DNA of 64,000 nt from UBA5905 sp964609975 (GTDB taxonomy: Bacteria; Bacillota; Clostridia; Oscillospirales; Acutalibacteraceae): positions 23,212 through 87,211 of the forward strand of contig CAZSTR010000003.1 of assembly GCA_964609975.1 (NCBI GenBank). The letters are read 5' to 3'. Every line of letters starts with the position of its first letter. Position 1 is the first letter of the stretch. The notes below the pieces were generated by a model. That model did no database searches. It saw only the letters and a list, made by a program, of their open reading frames with translations, and was not told the DNA's origin. Shown here in pieces: positions 59,206 to 64,000 of this stretch. A program made the translations under genes and the position numbers.

Positions 59206-59248
59206 AAAAAATCCAAACGGAAAATAAAAATTCCGTTTGGATTTTTTT
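59206..59248. terminator. Bidirectional terminator between the rrf2 gene and rarA
   Basis: A stem (aaaaatccaaacggaa with its complement) of about 16 bp with an A run and a T run at its ends lies between two convergent genes; the rarA stop is within it. Confidence 0.9.
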
Positions 59249-60521
59249 ATTGCTCGGTTTTTTTGATGTTTTTCCAATATTCGGCGAAGGCCTGTTCGTT
59301 TTTGTTGTCGCCAGGCTTGTAATAGACAGTGCCCACCAGCGCGTCCGGCAGATATTGCTGTTGCACCCAGTGGTGGGGGAAACTGTGGGGATATTGATAA
59401 AACTGGCCCTTGTTTTCCACATCATCGCCGTCGCAATGCTTGTTTTGCAGCTGGCGGGGAATCGGGCCGCTTCGCCCGGCCCGCAAATCCTCCATGGCGG
59501 CGTTGATAGCGTCATGGCCGGTGACAGATTTCGGCGCGAGACAAACCATGATCACCGCATCCGCCAGCGGCAGCCGCGCCTCCGGCAGTCCGATTTGCTG
59601 GGCCATGTCCACGGCGGCCTTGACGATGGGGAGAATCTGCGGATAGGCCAGCCCCACATCCTCGCTGGCGCAGACCATCAGCCGCCGACAGGCGGAGGGT
59701 AAATCTCCCGACTCCAACAGCCGCGCCAGATAGTGGAGCGCCGCATCCGGGTCAGAGCCGCGCATGGATTTCTGATAGGCGGAAAGAATATCATAGTGCT
59801 CGTCGCCCTCCCGGTCATAGCGCATGGCGCTGCGCTGGGCTAGCTGTTCCACGGTGTCCACGGTGACGGTGAGAGCGCCGTTTTCGTCCTCCTGTCCCGC
59901 CAGCACGCACAGCTCCACCGTGTTGATGGCCTTACGCACATCGCCGCCGCAGGACAGAGCAATTTTCGAATAAACGGCCGCCTCGATTTCCAGAGGGGCG
60001 GTCTGCTCCGCCCGGAGAATGTCAAAGCCCCGCCGCACCGCCTTTTCGATTTCCTCCGGCTCGATGGCCTTAAATTCGAAAACCGTGGAGCGGCTGAGAA
60101 TGGCGTTATAAACATAGAAATAGGGATTTTCCGTTGTGGAAGCGATGAGGGTGATTTGCCCGTTTTCGATGAATTCCAGCAGGGTTTGCTGTTGGCGCTT
60201 GTTGAAATATTGGATTTCGTCCAGATAGAGCAAAATCCCGTTCACCCCGTCGAAGGTGTTCAGCTCCGCCACAATCGCCTTCAAATCGTTGGTGGAGGCG
60301 GTGGTGGCGTTGAGCTGGTGCAGGCGCATATTGGTCTGCCGGGCGATGATGCGGGCAACGGTGGTTTTTCCCACACCGGAAGGGCCGTAGAAAATGAGGT
60401 TTGGGATATGCCCGGAGGAAAGAATGGAGCGCAGAGCCTTTCCCGGACCGAGAATATGCTGTTGTCCGACCACCTCGTCCAGACATTTTGGACGGATGCG
60501 GTCTGCCAGGGGTGCCGCCAT
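59247..60521 (-). CDS. rarA: Replication-associated recombination protein A (MgsA/RarA)
   Basis: A 424-residue AAA+ ATPase acting at stalled replication forks. The start ADRIRPKCLDEVVGQQHILG, Walker A GPSGVGKTT, Walker B LLYLDEIQYFN (a variant of DEIHRFN) and sensor TTENPYF are present, followed by the tetramerisation domain (RLMVCASEDVGLAYPQILPI). GGAGGAGG lies before the ATG at 60521. Length is normal. Confidence 0.95.
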   Translation of the reverse strand: MAAPLADRIRPKCLDEVVGQQHILGPGKALRSILSSGHIPNLIFYGPSGVGKTTVARIIARQTNMRLHQLNATTASTNDLKAIVAELNTFDGVNGILLYLDEIQYFNKRQQQTLLEFIENGQITLIASTTENPYFYVYNAILSRSTVFEFKAIEPEEIEKAVRRGFDILRAEQTAPLEIEAAVYSKIALSCGGDVRKAINTVELCVLAGQEDENGALTVTVDTVEQLAQRSAMRYDREGDEHYDILSAYQKSMRGSDPDAALHYLARLLESGDLPSACRRLMVCASEDVGLAYPQILPIVKAAVDMAQQIGLPEARLPLADAVIMVCLAPKSVTGHDAINAAMEDLRAGRSGPIPRQLQNKHCDGDDVENKGQFYQYPHSFPHHWVQQQYLPDALVGTVYYKPGDNKNEQAFAEYWKNIKKTEQ

Positions 60522-60565
60522 AAAAAATTCCTCCTCCAGAACAAAAAATTCTTAGAACGCTCTTT

Positions 60566-60595
60566 ATCATACACCCCAACCCATAGAAAAGTCAA
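60566..60595 (-). promoter_or_regulatory. Promoter of rarA
   Basis: On the minus strand TTGACT (60590-60595) and TATGAT (60566-60571) are separated by 18 bases. Confidence 0.6.
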
Positions 60596-60623
60596 GAGAA
60601 AGCGTCGGCGGACGGCTTTGGGC

Positions 60624-60652
60624 TTGACAGATTGCCAAAAGATGGGTAAAAT
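60624..60652 (+). promoter_or_regulatory. Sigma-A promoter of the topoisomerase pair
   Basis: A perfect TTGACA (60624-60629) and TAAAAT (60647-60652) are separated by 17 bases. The leader is about 90 bases. Confidence 0.82.
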
Positions 60653-60749
60653 AAGCAACGGATCTATTTTTACAACATTTAGGGCTCGGAGAGAAACGAA
60701 AGACAAGATGTTGCCCCTCTCCAAAGCCCGGAAAAGGATGATTGCGCCT

Positions 60750-62717
60750 ATGGCAGCGAAGAAACCGGCATATACAAACGAAAGCATAACCGCGCTGAAG
60801 GGCGCCGATCGGGTGCGCAAGCGCCCCGGCGTGATGTTCGGCTCCGACGGGCTGGAGGGCTGTGAGCACGCGGTTTTTGAAATCCTTTCCAACTCCGTGG
60901 ACGAAGCGAGAGCCGGATACGGAAATAAAATCCTCATCACCCGCTATGAAGACCAGTCCATCGAGGTGCAGGATTTCGGCCGGGGTGTCCCGGTGGATTA
61001 TAACCAGAAGGAGCAGCGCTATAACTGGGAACTGATTTTCTGCGAGCTGTATGCGGGTGGAAAATACGACACCGATGACTATACCCTCGGTCTCAACGGG
61101 CTTGGTGCCTGCGCGACTCAATATGCGTCGGAATATATGGATGTGGAGGTGAAACGGGACGGCTTTTTGTATACGCTTCATTTCGAGCATGGCGAAAATG
61201 TTGGCGGACTGAAAAAGGAGCCGTATGCCAAAAAGGACACAGGAACGCGCATTCGCTTTAAGCCGGACATCCAGGTTTTCACCGACATTACCGTCCCGCA
61301 GGAATATTTCGATGACATTCTCCGGCGCCAGGCGGTCGTCAACCCCGGCCTGCTGTTTCAACTGCGTAGCCAGCAGGGAAGGGGATTCGAGGAGTCCTCT
61401 TTCTTTTATGAAAACGGTATCGCCGACTATGTGAAGGAGATTTCCGGCGAGGAGGGGCTGACCGCTGTGCAAAGCTGGTCGGCGGAGCGCTCCGGCCGTG
61501 ACCGGGAGGACAAGCCGGAATATAAGGTGAAGTTGAATGTGGCCATGTGTGTCTCCAACAAGGTTAATTTGCTGGAATATTATCATAACTCCAGCTGGTT
61601 GGAGCATGGCGGGTCGCCGGACAAGGCGGTGCGCTCGGCCTTTGTGTCGGAAATCGACGGCTATTTGCGCAAAAACGGAAAATATCTCAAAAGCGAAAGC
61701 AAAATCACCTTCCAGGACATCCAGGACTGCCTTGTGCTGGTTTCCTCCTCCTTCTCCACCCAGACCTCTTATGAAAACCAGACAAAGAAGGCCATCACCA
61801 ATAAGTTTGTCCAGGAGGCCATGACGGAGTTTCTGCGTCATTCTCTGGAGGTATATTTCATCGAAAACAAGATGGATGCTGACCGCCTGTGCGACCAGGT
61901 GCTTATCAACAAGCGCAGTCGCGAAAAGGCGGAGAGTACCCGTCTCAATCTCAAAAAAACGCTCCAAAGCGGAAATGACCTGTCTTCCCGTGTGCCCGGC
62001 TTCGTGGATTGCCGCAGTCGGGATGTGAATGTGCGTGAGTTGTTCATCGTGGAGGGTAAATCCGCCATGGGCGCCTGCGTTCAGGCACGGGATTCGGAGT
62101 TTCAAGCGGTCATCCCGGTGCGGGGAAAAATTCTTAACTGTCTGAAATCCGAATTCGACAAAATTTTCAAAAGCGACATCATCGTCAGCCTGCTGAAGGT
62201 GATGGGGTGCGGGGTGGAGGTGCGTTCGAAGGCGAACAAAAACCTGGCCACCTTCGATTTGGCGGCTCTCCGCTTCAACAAAATCATCATTTGCACCGAT
62301 GCGGATGTGGACGGCTTCCAGATTCGCACGCTGATTTTAGCGATGCTGTATCGGCTGACCCCCACGCTGATTGAGCAGGGGTATGTGTATATCGCGGAAA
62401 CGCCCTTGTATGAAATCAACACGAAGACAGACACCTATTTTGCCTATAACGACCGGGAAAAGGCGGAAATTCTCGAGGAAATCGCCGGCCAGAAATTCAC
62501 CATCCAGCGGTCGAAGGGATTGGGCGAAAACGAAGCCGAAATGATGTCCCTGACCACCATGAATCCGGCCACACGCCGGCTGGTGAAGGTGAATCCAACG
62601 GATGTGGAGGAAACCGCCCGCGTGTTCGATGTGCTGTTGGGGGACGACCTGGACGGACGAAAGCGTATCATCGCCGAGCACGGCGCGGAATATCTGGATA
62701 TGCTGGATTTGGAATAA
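60750..62717 (+). CDS. Type IIA DNA topoisomerase subunit B (ParE/GyrB-like, divergent)
   Basis: A 655-residue ATPase subunit. The GHKL domain has VRKRPGVMFGS, ILSNSVDEARAG and GLNGLGACATQ; the QTKK loop lysine, the Toprim block CTDADVDGFQIRTL and the C-terminal RSKGLGENEAEMM follow. The Toprim glutamate motif reads VEGKSAMGAC rather than the EGDSAGG of gyrase and Topo IV. ATG 60750 is chosen because the family starts here; the frame is open far upstream across rarA but that part is antisense to it. It is 15 bases before its A subunit. It is probably a clostridial Topo IV-like enzyme. Confidence 0.85.
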   Translation: MAAKKPAYTNESITALKGADRVRKRPGVMFGSDGLEGCEHAVFEILSNSVDEARAGYGNKILITRYEDQSIEVQDFGRGVPVDYNQKEQRYNWELIFCELYAGGKYDTDDYTLGLNGLGACATQYASEYMDVEVKRDGFLYTLHFEHGENVGGLKKEPYAKKDTGTRIRFKPDIQVFTDITVPQEYFDDILRRQAVVNPGLLFQLRSQQGRGFEESSFFYENGIADYVKEISGEEGLTAVQSWSAERSGRDREDKPEYKVKLNVAMCVSNKVNLLEYYHNSSWLEHGGSPDKAVRSAFVSEIDGYLRKNGKYLKSESKITFQDIQDCLVLVSSSFSTQTSYENQTKKAITNKFVQEAMTEFLRHSLEVYFIENKMDADRLCDQVLINKRSREKAESTRLNLKKTLQSGNDLSSRVPGFVDCRSRDVNVRELFIVEGKSAMGACVQARDSEFQAVIPVRGKILNCLKSEFDKIFKSDIIVSLLKVMGCGVEVRSKANKNLATFDLAALRFNKIIICTDADVDGFQIRTLILAMLYRLTPTLIEQGYVYIAETPLYEINTKTDTYFAYNDREKAEILEEIAGQKFTIQRSKGLGENEAEMMSLTTMNPATRRLVKVNPTDVEETARVFDVLLGDDLDGRKRIIAEHGAEYLDMLDLE

Positions 62718-62732
62718 GGGAGAGAGAAGCGA

Positions 62733-64000
62733 ATGGCGACGAAAAAGACCAAAAAGACCGCTCCGGCGGCGAAGGGCCTGCCGGAAAACGCCCATATCAG
62801 CGGCGCCGGAGAGGTGGAGCAGCAAATCATAACCGACACCCTCCGGGAAAACTATATGCCCTATGCCATGAGCGTCATCATGTCCCGGGCAATTCCGGAA
62901 ATCGACGGCTTCAAGCCGTCCCACCGCAAACTTCTGTATACGATGTATAAAATGGGGCTGTTGCAGGGCGGTTTGGTGAAATCGGCGAACATCGCCGGCC
63001 AGACAATGAAGCTGAACCCCCATGGCGACGCGGCGATTTATGACACGATGGTGCGGCTCTCCCGCGGAAACGAGGCGTTGCTTCATCCCTATGTGGAGTC
63101 GAAGGGTAACTTCGGTAAGGCGTATTCCACCGACATGGAATGTGCCGCCTCCCGATACACCGAGGCAAAGCTCGCACCGATTGCCGCGGAGCTGTTCCGG
63201 GACATCGACAAGGACACTGTGGACTTTGTGGACAACTATGACGCGACTATGAAGGAGCCGTCTCTTTTGCCGGTGACCTTTCCGTCGATTTTGGTGAACA
63301 ACAACCTGGGCATCGCTGTGGGCATGGCCAGCAACATCTGCTCCTTCAATTTGGCGGAGGTGTGCGAGACGACGGTTGCTCTGCTGAAGGACCCGGAGCA
63401 TGAGCTGTTGTCCACTCTCAAGGCGCCGGATTTTCCCGGCGGAGGCCAGCTGATTTATGACCGGGCTTTGCTCCAGAAAATTTATGATACTGGCCGGGGA
63501 AGTTTGCGGGTGCGGGCTGTGTATCATTTCGACAAAGAGAACAACTGCATTGATGTGACCGAGATTCCCTATTCCACCACCATCGAAGCCATCATCGGCA
63601 AGGTGACGGAGCTGGCGAAGGCCGGAAAGCTGCGGGAAATCAACGACATTCGAAACGAAACCGATTTGAGCGGCTTGAAAATCACCATCGACCTGAAGCG
63701 AGGCACCGACCCGGACAAGCTGATGAACAAGCTCTTTGCCGCCACGCCGCTGGAGGATTCCTTCGGCTGCAACTTCAATGTTCTCATCGGCGGCGTGCCT
63801 CAGGTGATGAGCGTGCGCGGGTTGCTGGAGGGATGGATCGCCTTTCGGATGGAAAGCGTGAAGCGGCGCACCTATTTCGACCTGACAAAGGCGAAGGAAA
63901 AGCTTCATCTGCTGAAGGCGCTGGAAAAAATCCTTCTGGACATCGACAAGGCTATTCGCATCGTTCGGGAAACCGACGAGGAGGCGGAGGTTGTGCCGAA
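62733..64000 (+). CDS. Type IIA DNA topoisomerase subunit A (ParC/GyrA-like), partial
   Basis: This is the first 422 codons of the cleavage subunit; the gene continues beyond the window. ATG 62733 follows AAGGGAGAGAGAAGCG. After a basic, low-complexity N-terminus come YMPYAMSVIMSRAIPEIDGF, NPHGDAAIYDTMVRLS and the catalytic tyrosine in CAASRYTEAKL, where gyrase has AAMRYTE. With the upstream B subunit it should form an A2B2 enzyme that relaxes or decatenates DNA. It was not closed by a stop in the window, so its C-terminal domain and subtype cannot be judged. Confidence 0.88.
   Translation, partial: MATKKTKKTAPAAKGLPENAHISGAGEVEQQIITDTLRENYMPYAMSVIMSRAIPEIDGFKPSHRKLLYTMYKMGLLQGGLVKSANIAGQTMKLNPHGDAAIYDTMVRLSRGNEALLHPYVESKGNFGKAYSTDMECAASRYTEAKLAPIAAELFRDIDKDTVDFVDNYDATMKEPSLLPVTFPSILVNNNLGIAVGMASNICSFNLAEVCETTVALLKDPEHELLSTLKAPDFPGGGQLIYDRALLQKIYDTGRGSLRVRAVYHFDKENNCIDVTEIPYSTTIEAIIGKVTELAKAGKLREINDIRNETDLSGLKITIDLKRGTDPDKLMNKLFAATPLEDSFGCNFNVLIGGVPQVMSVRGLLEGWIAFRMESVKRRTYFDLTKAKEKLHLLKALEKILLDIDKAIRIVRETDEEAEVVP

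Noticed and set aside
60156..60749. N-terminal extension of the topoisomerase B frame
   Set aside because: It is antisense to rarA, crosses the promoter at 60624 and has no family similarity; the family start is at 60750.

Overview
The window is a GC-rich chromosomal segment from an endospore-forming member of the Firmicutes, most likely a Clostridia of the Oscillospiraceae/Ruminococcaceae kind. The evidence is spoIIGA-sigE, a complete eight-gene spoIIIA operon, ECF-type vitamin transporters, sigma-A promoters (TTGACA-N17-TATAAT type), many intrinsic terminators, and the clostridial order nusB, (TsaD-like), xseA, xseB, ispA, dxs, tlyA-like, nadK, argR, recN. Genes are tightly packed, often with 4-base ATGA overlaps. 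I saw no rRNA, tRNA or CRISPR array.

Layout. 1-7.1 kb: tail of an F420-ligase-like gene, YceD-rpmF, then an operon of a radical-SAM-like DUF512 protein, der, plsY, gpsA, a pyridoxamine kinase and an ECF S component. 7.2-8.7 kb: a PHP phosphoesterase coupled to a metallo-beta-lactamase-fold hydrolase. 8.8-12.7 kb: spoIIGA, sigE and an EF-G paralogue lacking the usual switch II histidine. 12.7-16.5 kb: a four-gene operon of two GT8 glycosyltransferases and two atypical PlsC-like acyltransferases. 16.5-19.9 kb: an AraC regulator divergent from a frameshifted beta-helix gene, then an AT-richer NERD nuclease-like gene. 20.1-26.2 kb: a phage head cassette (terminase subunits, portal, scaffold-like, coat, connector-like) with its own promoter and terminator but no tail, lysis or integration gene. 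26.2-31.1 kb: spoIIIAA-AH, with an apparent single-base frameshift at the end of spoIIIAA. 31.1-41.2 kb: Asp23/Gls24 protein and the nusB-to-recN cluster. 41.2-46.3 kb: AraC regulator and GH13 enzyme, trmL, and a sugar kinase fused to an AraC DNA-binding domain, followed by a nucleoside hydrolase. 46.4-51.1 kb: rpsB-tsf, pyk and an AlaX editing protein. 51.1-52.5 kb (minus strand): a cobalamin riboswitch followed by a DUF4430 lipoprotein and an ECF S component, a predicted B12 uptake locus. 52.5-59.2 kb: YebC, an rRNA 2'-O-methyltransferase, a degenerate P-type ATPase-like membrane protein, and a nifS-nifU-rrf2 locus with two palindromic operators. 59.2-64 kb: rarA (minus) divergent from a type IIA topoisomerase B/A pair; the A gene runs off the window.

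The strongest candidates for something undescribed are the tail-less, integrase-less capsid and packaging cassette directly upstream of spoIIIA, the kinase-AraC fusion with its nucleoside hydrolase partner, the pseudo-P-type ATPase, and the GT8/acyltransferase operon. All functions are read from sequence motifs and recalled family features; no database search was possible.
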